Shown here: in pieces, positions 1 to 11,558 of the stretch | Position numbering within the stretch: position 1 is the first letter of the stretch | Layout: each line of letters starts with the position of its first letter | Source of the DNA: Entophlyctis helioformis | Taxonomy: Eukaryota > Chytridiomycota > Chytridiomycetes > Chytridiales > Chytriomycetaceae | Length of the DNA: 64,000 nucleotides | Reading direction: 5' to 3' | Assembly (NCBI GenBank): GCA_025526915.1 | Contig: JAHLKH010000007.1 | Span: 217,335 to 281,334 of the forward strand | Translations under genes and position numbers: made by a program | Notes under the pieces: generated by a model | What the model was told of the DNA's origin: nothing | Database searches by the model: none | Seen by the model: the letters and a program-made list of their open reading frames with translations, nothing else

Positions 1-33
<33 letters not shown>
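1..33. repeat. CAG trinucleotide repeat, in frame
   Basis: Eleven uninterrupted CAG units start at the window edge and probably continue beyond it. They are read in frame as polyglutamine by the adjoining coding region. Confidence 0.9.
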
Positions 34-34
<1 letters not shown>

Positions 35-555
35 CAAACCAAGAGCAGTCGCAGCAACATCAGGAACAGCAACAACAGGCACCAGTACCCCCGCTAAGAC
101 CGCCCCGACCACCAACCGTCAAACGAGCAGCAGTTCAAAGCCCGCCAGTCGATGAGCCTCCAATTGCTCCACTGGAGCGGAGAGGCAGTGCACCACCGCA
201 AAAGCCACCAAAACCCGAGTCGCTCAGTCCACGATCGCCAACATCGGCAGAAGCCAGCATCCCAGACCCCGCCACAGCCGACGCGACTCGCGAAGAAGCT
301 GTTCTGTTGGGTCCTGTCCCGCCACTGCCGCCCAAACCCAGGCCGTCGTTGAAGCATGGGGCAGGGCAGCCGCCGACACCTCCAGTTCACATGCAGCAGC
401 AGCAGCAGCAGCAGTCGCTGAACTCGCCACTGAATGCTACCACTGGGAAGCCTTTGGCGCTGCGCAAGACGTCTGGACCACCGCCGCCTATCCCGCAGTA
501 TGCACTTGCATCGCATCCACCACCAGCCACCGGGCCATCCAACACGGTCAAATAA
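1..555 (+). CDS. C-terminal part of a proline-rich, polyglutamine protein (5' end outside window)
   Basis: The frame is open from base 1 to a TAA at 553-555, giving about 184 residues with no start in the window. It opens with about eleven glutamines, followed by a Gln-rich stretch. It then becomes strongly proline-rich, with class I/II SH3-ligand patterns such as PPLRPPRPP, PPLPPKPRP and PPPPIPQ. No globular domain is visible. Such tails are typical of actin, endocytic or signalling adaptors that recruit SH3 proteins, but the family cannot be named from this tail. The stop codon overlaps an AATAAA hexamer (bases 551-556), a candidate polyadenylation signal. Coding is seen directly; the SH3-binding role is inferred from motif shape. 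Confidence 0.7.
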
Positions 556-654
556 ACTACATTCAGGTGTGACGAGGATGTTCAATGAACGTGAATGAGA
601 ATGTGGCCGAGCCAGCATTGGAGCTGGAAGGAGCAATAAGACGACGACTCGACG

Positions 655-1712
655 TCAGAGTCGGCTGTTTAGTGCACCGGGCAGCAGGTGCGTGGGGGTC
701 TTGAAATCCAGCGATCCAGACATTGAAACGACCGAGAGCAGGTTGAGATGGCCCAGGTGCGGGAAGAGTTTGGTGTTGATTGCGGACTCGGGTGCCAGGC
801 TGGAGATCCAGGCGGGCCTGGCCCAGGAGACGCCGCCCAGACGCGTGAGCATCCACTCGTCAGTGCCGATCGGCTCGCCTTCTTCGTTAATGCGACGCTC
901 GACAAGAGGCGGGACTGTCACGAGATGCGGCCAAACGTCAGCACACGGTATGCAGCACACGGCCATACAGTACACTACAGCGTTGTGCACGCCACAACTT
1001 ACTCAGGCTGGACACCCACGAGAGGTGAACGGTATCGTCAGCGTGTTGGCAGTCGAGAACGTCGCATCGAGCATGACGTTGCCCGAGAGCCTGTCGCGGA
1101 CGACGACGTGCGTCTTGGACGACAGGTAGCCGGGGGTCTCTGTCCACTCAAAGTCGGCGAGCTCCTTGCGGATGCCCCAGTTGGCGCGGCCGTTGCGGAC
1201 CGACTCTTCGGTCGACACGTAGATGCGCGACACGCGGCGATCGGCGAGCATGTCGCCCTTGCGCACCGCTGACGGCGTGGGACCCGTCTGCGACCCGCTC
1301 TTGGCCGACATGGACGCACGGCCGGGGGCGGCGTTGGACGGCCATCGTCGCCGGGCGGTGACGGCCGTTGGCGGAAGGCGCCGGGGATGAGCAGCAGCTC
1401 GTCGTAGGGTCCGGCCGGCGAGTCTTCGTAGCGCACCAGGAGCACAGCGCCGGCACCAGTGTTGAGAAAGTCCGACACGTCATAGTTGGACGTCAGGTGC
1501 TGGTGCAGCGCCTGCGGTTTGGCGAGGTCCGCAGAGAAGAGCATCGCAAACGACTGCTTGACCTTGAGCGTCCAAGGGGCGGGGGCGGCCGCCACCTTGC
1601 GCAGGCCGTCGGCGCCGCGGTCTGCCTTGCGCGTCAGGCTGCACGTCCACGGCGCGGGGGCGGCCAGAGTCTGCTTCGTTGTCTGCATCTGTGTCTGCGG
1701 CTGTGAGGTCAT
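655..1712 (-). CDS. Acetoacetate decarboxylase-superfamily protein
   Basis: Three exons fit: 1712-1320, 1287-1020 and 914-655. They total 921 nt, or 306 residues, and the total divides by three. The family is recognised from YDELLLIPGAF, then RRVSRIYVSTEESVRNGR and NWGIRKELADFEW, the conserved core of fungal and bacterial ADC-like enzymes. The lysine of GIRKELA sits where the Schiff-base lysine of acetoacetate decarboxylase lies. ADC proper decarboxylates acetoacetate to acetone; many fungal members have unknown substrates, so the exact reaction is open. The first intron would be only 32 nt (1288-1319, GTGCGT...CGCAG). Without it the reading frame is lost, so the alternative is a frameshift. 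No signal peptide is evident. Confidence 0.75.
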
Positions 1713-1813
1713 GTTGTGTTGCTTGAGGGCAAGTGTGAATCATACTGGCTCAGCTGCGGCAGCTCTTGTCGGCCAATGGTAATCAGATCCGCCGTAGTGC
1801 ACATACACGCACA

Positions 1814-1833
1814 AACACACACACACACACACA
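1814..1833. repeat. CA dinucleotide repeat
   Basis: A short (CA)n tract lies between the ADC-like gene and the 3' end of the methyltransferase gene. It has no coding role. Confidence 0.8.
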
Positions 1834-1862
1834 ACGGCACGGCACGGCGTGCGTGCGTGCAT

Positions 1863-4800
1863 TCATTGCTTGATAAAGATCAAGTACTGCGCATGCACGA
1901 TCGGCATCACGCGCCGGCACCCTACACGTCCAGCGCGCTCCGACCGCCCCTCGGCCGCCCACTCGTCCGCATCTTCGCGCAGCCGCTCGCGCAGCTCGTC
2001 CACGGCCATCAGCTTGCGGCACGCATAGCCCTCGGGCACCACGGCCGTAAACTCCTTGAGCCGGAACTGCCCTGCCGTTTGCGCCACAAGGTCCTCGTGC
2101 ACGAGCACAGACAGCGGCACAAGACGGTTGGGCATCCTGAACTTGGCGACTTCACAGCTGGCCGAGGTAGTCGCACTTGTGTCGCTGGCGCTGTTCGCGG
2201 GTGCTGGGTTCAGCTGCATACTCTTGCCAACGTCGTCCTGGATCGACATCTCGTTGATCCCAAAACACAGCTCGTGCACGGGATCGCTGGCCGGGTCCAT
2301 GCCGTCGGGATACGCGTCGCGAGACTCGAGCACGACACGCACATCCTTCACGCCAACAATCAGAAACGCGCCGCGGTTCATGCGGCTGGCCGCTTCGAGC
2401 GCAGTCTGCACCAGAAAGGCGCGGTACTGCGAGATCCACGTGCCGTTTGGAAGGAGCGCCGTTGACGGGATGCTGAGGTGCGGCACAAACACGACGGATG
2501 GCGACGGAAGCCGTCGGTCGCCATCAGCCGTTGCGCTGTCGACATCGAGTGGCGGTGCCGACAGCAGCGATCTCAGGTATGCAGCATCGTCCTGCCCCTC
2601 TGGCGTCAATTGTGCCAGCAGACCCTGCACAACACGGGCATGATTAGTCACTATGCTGTGCATGCCTTGCATACTCGGGCACTCACCAGTTCAAGGAGTC
2701 GCCGGTTGTTCTCGCGGATACTGCGCGCGCGTTCACGCTCGTACTCGGGCAGGTTCGCTGCACCTCGGACGTCAGCAGCTATTCCAAAAGTCATGGCCAC
2801 ACACTGCAAACAGTGCCACGCACCATCAATCTCTTCGTCGCTGTCATCGTCTCCATCCTGTTGCCCGCCTCCATGATGACTATAATCATCGTCAGGCGGG
2901 TCGCGTTCAGCACAAATGTCGTCGTACACAGCGCTTGCCAGTAACTGCGTCCAACAAAGCCAAGTCAGTCGGTATGCACACAGCCCCTCACGCCAGTCTC
3001 GCTGCTTGGACGCATGTACCTGGTCTCGGAACTCGGGAAACGAGATCTGCTCCCAGTACGTATCGTCCTTGCCAAACCGTTGGATCTGCGTGTGTATGCA
3101 TCCATGCGTCCACCAGTCCACCGACCGCCTCCATGTCAGCGTCTGATCCCCATGCGCGGTACCATCAGCCAGTCTGAGCCTTACAATCTTGGACATGGCA
3201 AGCTTGGGCAGCGAGTACCGGGCCGTGACCTTGAACATCCAGACCGTACCAAGAACAGACCGTTTGCGGTCAATAGGACACCGCGGCACGCTGCGGAATG
3301 TGCTACGCTTGGAAACAGCCGGAAGATCCATGTCGAGACACTCTTGGATGCTCGGATACACGGCCGGCTTGTGTGCCTTGCGGAACACGGCGATGTACTC
3401 GTGCGTGAACATGAGAAAGTCGTACAGCATCGACAGATACGATCCGAGCGGCGCCATTTGACAATGCCGTTGCCGCTTCAGGAACTGTGCAGCGTGCAGT
3501 CAGCCTCCAGTCGTCCAGCCCGCATCCAGCACCAATCGGTCTCACCAGCTCCTCAATCTCAAACCCGCCGTCCATGTATGTGCGGATCGTTTGGTACGAT
3601 ATCGGCTGGTAGTAGCAGTCGCGTCGGTTGTCGCCAATCCCAAGCGTCACTCGGCCGTTCCACTTGAGCAGCCGCCACGACTCGGCAACCACGCGCGCCA
3701 TCTCGCTCTGGAACTCGGCAGGGTCCGGGAACCGCGACAGATCGCCATCGATATGCGAGCTGTACGCGACACAGTCCTTATAAGGCGGATGCGAGAGGAC
3801 GTGGGCATAGCTTTCAGACTCGAAGAGCGGCCCAGTCAGGTTGCGCGAGTCGCCGTGGACGATCATGGGTCGGTAGACGGCCGAGATGCGCATCGAGGGC
3901 GGCATGAAGAAGGATGCGTTGCGTTGGGCGAGAGCGACGGCAACAGGGTTGATGTCCACGGCACAGCAGCGCCGTTCGAGGAGAAACGATTCGATAGCGT
4001 CCGTGCCGCGGCCAATGAAGTTGGACAGGACTCGGTCGCCACGCTGGGTGTATCGCAGCAGCGACCATCTCACCAGCTGTGGAAGCCACGTACCTGTCAG
4101 AGAGAGCATCATCAATGTGCATCGCGTCAGCAACCACCGTGTCAACCACTGCCCAGTACGGCATCCATGATCAGCCGCACCGTGATAGTCAGATCCAGAA
4201 TGCGTGGCCCAGCGCGGTGCACGGCCGGGCACATCATAGTACGTGCTGTCCATGAACAGCGAGAACAGCTGATCGTCCTGTGGCGCATAGGTCGACAGGA
4301 ACGTTGGCGTCATGGCCGCCGTGCCCATGGCTTCTTCCTCGGCAGGACGACGGGCCGCCTTGCGTGTCATGTACACGTCGTACGCCTCGTAGTCTGCCAG
4401 GCCAATCAGCTCACGAGCAATAGGGTCTTGCAGGATGATCGGGTCGAGGAATGCATTGGCGCCGAGACCACCAATGCCGTAAGCGCTGCTTTCCGAGCCT
4501 TGGTCGTGGTAAGGCGCCAGGGCATCTGTCACCGCAGGCGTCCACCTTGATCCGAGATGCGTGCTCGGACGTTCATCTGGATCGGATGAAGGCTCGTGCT
4601 GTGGCGCAGATGAGCCCCAAAGCACCATCTCCCCTCTTGGATTCGGGAACAGTGTCTGGCTGTCGGGGCTGTTCGCACAGCGACTGCCGACGTCGAATAT
4701 GGATGCCGGCTTCGGCGCAGCGAGACGATGCGGATTGCCAGAAGAGAAGGCAGCGGTGACAGCCTCGTGAGCAGTTTTAAGGCGGTGCTTGAGCGCACTG

Positions 4801-7800
4801 CCAAGCTGGTCCGTGTTGATCTCGAGGCGGATGGACGCAGGAGCGAGCAGGAAACACGCCTCGCACAGAATCATGCCATTGAATCCTGCCATCGGTGGCG
4901 TGAGTTCTTTGAATGCCTGCAAGGCGGTGCGACGGCACCATGCACGTACCACGGCGCCACGACGAGCCGCAGTTGCTCCAGCAGAAAGCGCAAACTGGAT
5001 CGCGTGGCTGCTGCTTGAGTGGCTGCGGTTTTCTCTTGCTCCTGTTCTTGGGCATCATAATCGCCTGAGACTGATCGGCCCGTTCTGCCATGCGAAAGGA
5101 TGTGAGCCGTCCATCCATCGATCCGGGACACAAGTGCAGTAAAACTCACGAGCCTCCTCGTCAATCATGTCCTGAATACGCTGCCGTTCCTGCGCATTGG
5201 CTTCCTTTCGGCCCTCGCGTGCTAGCACCCACAAGTCAGCATCGTACTGGGAAAAAAGACTCGCACAGACCACCACTTACTGGTTTGCGAAAAGTCTGCC
5301 TTGCCATGCGCATGATCGCTCGGAAACGCATTCTCAAAGCATCCAAGACACAGATCAAATGTGGTGTAGTAGTCGTGCTGCATGCACACTTGGCACGTAT
5401 GCCACGGCTTGCTGTCGTTTTCGTCTTGGCCAAGCTTGGCCGCACACACGTCACAGCTGTACACGTCCTCGTAAACGTCTGTCGCGCCACACAACAAAAG
5501 TAAGCAACTCTCCACGTCGTAGACTGCAGCCGTGGCAGGCTGGCTCACCGATTCGGTTCAAGAACGCCTCGTGCGTGGGACACCAGTACAGGATCCCTTG
5601 CTCGAAATGCGACAGCGGTTTGCCCGTGCACGCCAGATGATAGCTCTTCATGCACTTGACATCAAAGCATCCAATCTGCCCATACTTTGGTCAGCCACCA
5701 ACAGTCAGCAACAGCCAGCCGCCCCAAACCTTACCGTGGCCCCCTTTCCCTTGCATGCCGTGCAGCGCATGTTGCGTCCACGCCGCACAGCTCGCAACAC
5801 ATTGTACCACTTGGCGTCGCGGCCCTCGCCAGAGACGTGCACTTCGGGCGAGAACCGTGCGCACGCAACATGCACCCAAAACACCTTTTTGCGTCTCTTG
5901 CCTAGGTTGGTCCCCGCCGCACTTGCCAACACCAGCGCCGTCTCGGTCACCGCCTCTCCGCCCACACGCGCAGTCGACGTGGACGATGTTTTGGATGTTG
6001 ACGACGCCAAGAACGGCATCTCAACAAACGGCCCAACGACATTCTCGGCATCGTCATTGCAAAACGCGCAAACGCGGCGTCCGATGTATGGCACGCGGCC
6101 CTCGCTCAGAGCGGCAAAAAAGTCGGCGTCGAAACGGTCGGCCTCGAATGTGGTGACAAACTTGCCGCCGGTCTGGTTGGGCAGCATCTGGCGGCCCGTG
6201 GGCAGGACCTCGAGGATTGGCTGCATGGCAAACGACGACCGCGGATGCTCGTGGAACGGAAAGTTGCACTGGAAGCAGAGAAGACAGAGATTGAACGACG
6301 CTGGATGGTCCCATGCAGCATGCGTCGACGGATGTTGCTGCTGCTGCTGATGGGCAGGCAGTGACGCCTCGCAGTAGGTGCAGTAGTACCGGTACTGGCG
6401 GATACGGTCGCCGCACTGGTTGCACCGGATCTTGGACTGCGCGGGATCGTCGTCCATCTCATCGTCATCAATGTCGTCATGGTAGTTGGGGACATGTGCA
6501 TGATCGTGGCCGCGAGCTGGGACAACAGCGTTATGAGGGCTGGAGACTGATGTCGCGTGCGCGGCGACTTGCAGCGGCTTCCTCGACCGAGCAACAGAGG
6601 CAACAGCGTCTCGAGCAAAGCGCACAATACCCATGCCAGGCGTCTCGATATCGTCATCGGCATCCTGAGTGCGGTCACAATCTGCCACAGCCGAAGAAGC
6701 AGGCTCGCCACGCTCGACGGCGTCTCGACTCGGATCCCTGAACACGACCCTGATATGGACCGGCTTGGTCGGGAGTGTTGGCTGTGCAGACGCCTCCAGT
6801 GTTGGAGCGCTTGGTTCCAGCTCCTCGGGCGGGACGATTGCAGGCGACAGGTACTTGCGTCGCACGGCTGGTTTCCGAGGCTGCCCCTGAATAGCCGGTT
6901 GGCTTCCTGCAGCTGGCTGCGAGTCTGCAACTGCGGGCAGAGATCCGCTGGTAACAGGATCGTCTGGCGACAGCTCAACAATGCGGCTCGAGTCCAGCAT
7001 CTCGGGCTCGGTTTGCATTGCAGCCTGTGCAGCCCTCGGCAGCCTCCCAGCAAGGCTAGAATCAGCCCTCGTGCCAGATCGAGCATGGCCATGCTGACGC
7101 CGCACTTGTGAAGGCTTGACAACATCAACGCGACTGGTCTCGTCCGCGTTGCTGTCGCCACTCGCGGCGGTCGTTGCTGGCGCGACAGTAGCCGACGTTG
7201 GTGCATGTCGCAGTCGCAGCCTTGCGCTGGCAGCAACAATCCATTCGTCAAACTCGGGCCCCCAACCCTCGTACCGCACGAGGATACGGCCGTGGCGGAA
7301 CTCGAGCATGTACCCTGGCCACCACGTGCCCTGTCCATCCGAAACCTCGACGAGCCGCCGTGGCGCAAAGATGCTGCTGCTTGCAGGCCGAGAAATTGTG
7401 CCAGCACGAGGCAGTTGGACAGTATGCGCGGATCTGCGAGACACCGAACTGGAAGATCGGGGCTTGGACGCTGACGCCTTGGCGTGGCGCGACTGAACTG
7501 CTGCCGTGGCTGTCGTAGCTGACGCGGCAGAGGTCGATGTGCACTTGGGATCAGAGCAGAACCATAACTGCTCAACGTCGAGTGCTCTGGATGGCTGGAT
7601 GTTGGGCGTATGGCATTTCTGGTGGTATCGTGTCCCGCAGCCGTCGCAAATGGCAATCTGGTTGTGCAGGTCAGCCGGGTCCTCATGGCCAGAGCAGATC
7701 GAGCATGTCGGTGGAGAAGCAGCCATCTGGGTATCGTCATCGCCTGCCGCGGATGCAGCTGGAGCCTGCGCAGCATGATCATCAGGCTGGCCTGAACGAG

Positions 7801-10175
7801 GAGCCAAATCAGCCGCCGTTGCAGCAGACTCTGCCAATGGGTCGAGCGGCGAGACTTTGGCCTGCAGTTCGCGCCGTTTCTGATTGTGCTGCTGCTGCTG
7901 GCGACGACGCCGATCGCGCACAGAGAAGCCAAACACCTCGATGCTGCTGGGCACGAGCTCATCGTCAACTTCGTCGTCAACCACGATCTCTTGGAACACG
8001 TCGTCATCGTCGTCGTCGCCATCGTCAACAGCATCATTTCCACCAGCACCTTGCCCATCATTCCCGGCAGTAGCAGTTGTATGGCTCTTGATGCCAGACG
8101 TTCGCGGCCGCAGTCCAGCAGGAGCACCAGGAAGACTGATGACACGCACACGCACCGACTCCCAGTCGATCCACTCGTCGTACTTGGACCCCCAGCCGTC
8201 AAACGTGATGCGGCGCTTGCTGCCGCGTGCCTCGACGACTTGGCCTGGCCAGTACGTGTATGCCGCGTCGGCGACCTCAACGCGAGATCCGACTGGCAAG
8301 CCCCCAATGATCTGAGTGGACTGGATTTGACTCATGGCTGCCAGGGTGCGGCGCGTTGGGAACAGACGCGTATCCATGAGGTCGACAACGTGCTGCAGCT
8401 GTGGTTTGTTGAGGGATCCCTTGGGACGACCACGGCCGCGCTTTGGCTGTGTTTGCTGCTGCTGCTGCTGCTCTGGCGGTTGGTGCGCTTGCCTTTCATC
8501 CACGCCATGACTGGCGGCAGGCTGCATTCGCGGCTGTTGTTCAGGCACGCTGGGCTGGGCACTTGACTCGCGTGACTCGTCCATGTCTGAGCGAGTGCTT
8601 GGTTCAGGCGATGGGTCAAGTATGTCAGGCGACGATTCATGCGACTGCGACTGATCGGCTGCTTGTGCCATATGGAACTGCTGGAACTGGAACTCGTCGA
8701 GACGGCGCTGCCGCCGCTCGTCCTCTTGCTGCTTGTACCGCTGGTTCATGAGATCGCGGATGCTGACGTTGGCGTGCCAGGATCCAGACGCTGTCGGAAT
8801 GAACTTGCGTTTGAGCGAGCCCTTGGGACGGCCGCGGGGACGCCGCGGGGCTGAATCTTGCGATCTCTTGTCGCCATCAAGGCCGTGCTCCTGGTCGTCG
8901 CTGCCATCTGGTGCCTCCTCTGCGTCCGCCTTGGCGTCAGCAGCAGCATCAACGACAGGCTCTTGTGTCTGCGCAATGGGAACAGGATCGAACGTGGCTT
9001 GAGACGTCTGGTCTGGCACATGTGACTCGGGAAAAGCGCGATCGGCAGGGCGGACTTGTGTTGGTATGATGCCCGCATGAGACTGCCCAGACGAACTCGA
9101 CTGCATCTGCTGTTGCGGCGCCTGTTGCGCCTGTTGTGCAGCCATGTCTTGAAAGCGGGCCATCTCAAGCTCCATCTGGCGCGCCAGCATGGCCGACTTT
9201 GTGGATCCTTTGGGGCGGCCACGGCGACGTTTGGGTTGGGGTTCATCGACAGCTGCATCTGCAGATGTTGTGGCGGATGTTGTGGTGGATGTGGTTGCAG
9301 ATGCAGATGCCGAAAAGGGAGTTGCAGGGCCGATCGTCTGATTATCATTAGGTGGTAGTGTGGTGGTCGTGGTGGCGATGGGCGTTGTCGTTGAGGTGCA
9401 TGAAGCAGCTGTTGGTGTCAATGCGGTTGTCAATGCGGCTGTTGCTGTTGATGCAGGCGGCAAGGACGGCAGATCATGGCCGAGATTGCTGGTCACGGGG
9501 GCTTCGTGGGGCTGCTCGCTGAGACGGGCAGCGACGGGCGACGGGCGATGCTCGAGCTGCACGAGCTGGTCCAGACGGCGCTTGAGCATGGCCTGCTTGG
9601 TCGAGCCCTTGGGGCGTCCACGGCCTCGCTTGGCTGGATGCGGCTGCTGCTGCTCTCCCGCAACGTCCTGCGGATCAACAGCATCGATGGAGTTGGATGG
9701 GGCAGCGTCGGTTGCTGGGGCAACAGCAGCAGCGAGGACAGCGAGGACAGCGACGCAGCGACGGTGGCAGCGACGGTGGGCGACGTGGCAGCAACGGACA
9801 AGAGTGCAAGGAGAAGGAGGCGGGTTAGTTGCGCACGATCCGCAGACGCCGTTGCGCACGGCAGCCGAGCCACGCACCAGACAGAGCCGCCGCACTCGAG
9901 GCGCACGGCACGGTGGCGGCGGCGCGTGTGCCTTGGTCTTTCTCGCCGAAGAACCGAAAATCGATTGGGATCGACTCGGTATCAGCAGGGCTGGGGAAGC
10001 GGCGGACGGCCAGTCTGCCGGCCAGTTTGTCAGCCGGTCTGCTGGCCAGTCTGCCAGTCTGCCAGCCAGGAATGTCTGTAAACAGACACGCAGGCCAGCC
10101 AGCCAGCCGTGCACACGCACGCGCCGGCTGTCCACAGGATCTCGCCTGTCGCGGTGGCCACGGTGATGGCGCTGC
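1863..10175 (-). CDS. Multidomain chromatin-reader / DNA amino-methyltransferase
   Basis: One gene of about 2,500 codons. Domains in protein order, by window position: four AT-hooks with core RGRPKGS (about 9,630, 9,220, 8,840 and 8,430); Tudor-knot/chromo-barrel 1 (8,300-8,130); PHD finger (7,720-7,535); Tudor-knot 2 (7,375-7,220); ZZ-like finger (6,440-6,230); extended PHD (6,080-5,570); second ZZ-like finger (5,470-5,285); GATA-like Cys4 finger (5,000-4,855); catalytic domain (about 4,200-3,330); and a C-terminal methylase-like module (2,624-1,863). The catalytic domain has a YHGTW start, an FxGxGT SAM motif (NFIGRGTDAIE) and a motif IV SHPPY, then GIGDNRR and KRQRHC, as in bacterial N6-adenine/N4-cytosine methylases. 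Supported introns include 5676-5734, 5479-5548, 5222-5280, 4094-4180, 3485-3545 and 2625-2686. Others, near 5,100 and 4,950, are approximate. The start is uncertain: an ATG lies at 10,175, but an upstream intron may exist. A role in DNA methylation guided by histone marks is inferred. Confidence 0.85.
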
Positions 10176-10251
10176 ATTGTCGCGCTGGCCCGGGTTGCCC
10201 ACCAGCCCAACAGGTAACAGCCCAGCGGCCCGCATCGAGCCCCGACACGCC

Positions 10252-11385
10252 ATGGATCCCACGCAGCCCGCCAGCTTCCGCCACTGCTTTGCGACGCTCA
10301 ACGGCCGCAAGCACCACTACGTCGAGGAGGGCCGCCCCGAGAGCGGCGGCGCTGCCCGCCCGCTGGCCGTCCTTGTCCACGGCTTCCCGGACCTGTGGTA
10401 CGGCTGGCGCTACCAGATCCGCCCGCTCGTCGACGCTGGCTTCCACGTTCTCGTGCCGACCATGATTGGCTACGGCCAGACCGAGTCGCCTGCCGTGACC
10501 GAGGCCGACCAGGCCGCCCTTGTGCGCTACTCGTACAAGAGCGTCGCCAACGACCTCGCTGCGCTGCTGGACCATGCCAGCGGCGTGGCGGGCACCAGCG
10601 CCGTGTTCCTCGGCCACGACTGGGGCGGCATGGTCGTCTGGCGGGTCGCAATGCACCTGCCCGAGCGGGTGCGCGGCCTGGCCGTCTTCTGCACGCCGTT
10701 CCAGCCGCCGCACGGCCAGTACGTGCCCATCGAGCACATTGTCAAGGTGATGCCGCACCTCGGGTACCAGCAGACGCTCGCGGCGTTTGAGACGGGTCCG
10801 ATGGTCGCGGCCAACATCGACGTGTTTGTCGATGCCATGTTCCACTCGGGCGCGAGCGACGAGGCCACCAAGGCCGGCCTGAAGGAGCGGCTGGCCAAGG
10901 CCGAGCCGGCGGCGATTGCCGGCCTGCTCAGGATGTTTGCGTCGGGCCCCGGCATGGCGCGCCCGCTCAGCGAGCAGGAGCTGGCGTACTACCGCGAGCA
11001 GCACCGCGCGGGCGGGTCGCTGGTCCACGCGCTCAACTGGTACCGCACGCGCCGCATCAACTACGACGACGAGCTGCCGTTTGCGGGCGAGGCCGACACG
11101 GCCGTGTCGACGTCGGTGGCGGCCGAGGACGGCAAGAGCCGCAAGGTGTGGTTCAAGGACCTGCCGATCCGCTTTGTCGGCGCGACGGGCGACCCGTTCC
11201 TGCCCATGTCGATGGCCAAGTCGATGGAGGCCAACGTGCCGTCGGCAGTCATCTCGGCGGTCGAGGCCACGCACTGGCTGCTCGCGGAGAACCCGGCGGC
11301 GGTCAATGCCGCGCTGCTGCCGTTCATGGCCGGGCTCAAGGCGGCGTGGGAGAGCGAGCAGGCGAGCGCCGCGGCCCGGCTGTGA
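10252..11385 (+). CDS. Epoxide hydrolase-type alpha/beta hydrolase
   Basis: A single-exon gene of 377 residues. It has the oxyanion-hole motif HGFPDLWYGW, the nucleophile elbow GHDWGGMVVW with catalytic Asp, a variable cap domain with LNWYR, and a C-terminal GDPFLP and ATHWLL carrying the likely Asp and His of the triad. This layout matches soluble epoxide hydrolases, which open epoxides to diols through an aspartyl ester. Fluoroacetate dehalogenase-like relatives share the fold, so the substrate is not certain. There is no signal peptide, so it is probably cytosolic or peroxisomal. It is divergent from the methyltransferase gene, with less than 100 bp between the proposed starts. Third positions are almost all G or C. 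Confidence 0.9.
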   Translation: MDPTQPASFRHCFATLNGRKHHYVEEGRPESGGAARPLAVLVHGFPDLWYGWRYQIRPLVDAGFHVLVPTMIGYGQTESPAVTEADQAALVRYSYKSVANDLAALLDHASGVAGTSAVFLGHDWGGMVVWRVAMHLPERVRGLAVFCTPFQPPHGQYVPIEHIVKVMPHLGYQQTLAAFETGPMVAANIDVFVDAMFHSGASDEATKAGLKERLAKAEPAAIAGLLRMFASGPGMARPLSEQELAYYREQHRAGGSLVHALNWYRTRRINYDDELPFAGEADTAVSTSVAAEDGKSRKVWFKDLPIRFVGATGDPFLPMSMAKSMEANVPSAVISAVEATHWLLAENPAAVNAALLPFMAGLKAAWESEQASAAARL

Positions 11386-11558
11386 TCGGAACAATGAATT
11401 GAGTCGCGCGACGGCGTGACGGCGTGTCTGCGTCTGAGCATCAGAGTGACTGCGTCTGTGGCCCTCATGTGACCCGCGCGGGCCCAATAAAGCCACGTGC
11501 GCGCACCGCTGCCTTTGCCTTTACCCACACGCACACGCTCCTGTGAACCGCCGTCGCC

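Noticed and set aside
9360..10166. Plus-strand ORFs over the 5' part of the methyltransferase gene
   Set aside because: They are antisense to low-complexity Ala/Thr/Pro coding and show no protein-like pattern.
10176..10210. Start of the methyltransferase gene at 10,210
   Set aside because: The open frame reaches there, but the translated leader (repeated DWPAD/LTNWPAD) derives from a CCAGTCTG-type repeat and lies within 50 bp of the divergent gene's ATG, so a later start or spliced 5' exon is more likely.
10030..11496. 488-codon minus-strand ORF
   Set aside because: Antisense of the GC-rich epoxide hydrolase gene; Arg/His/Gly-rich shadow composition.
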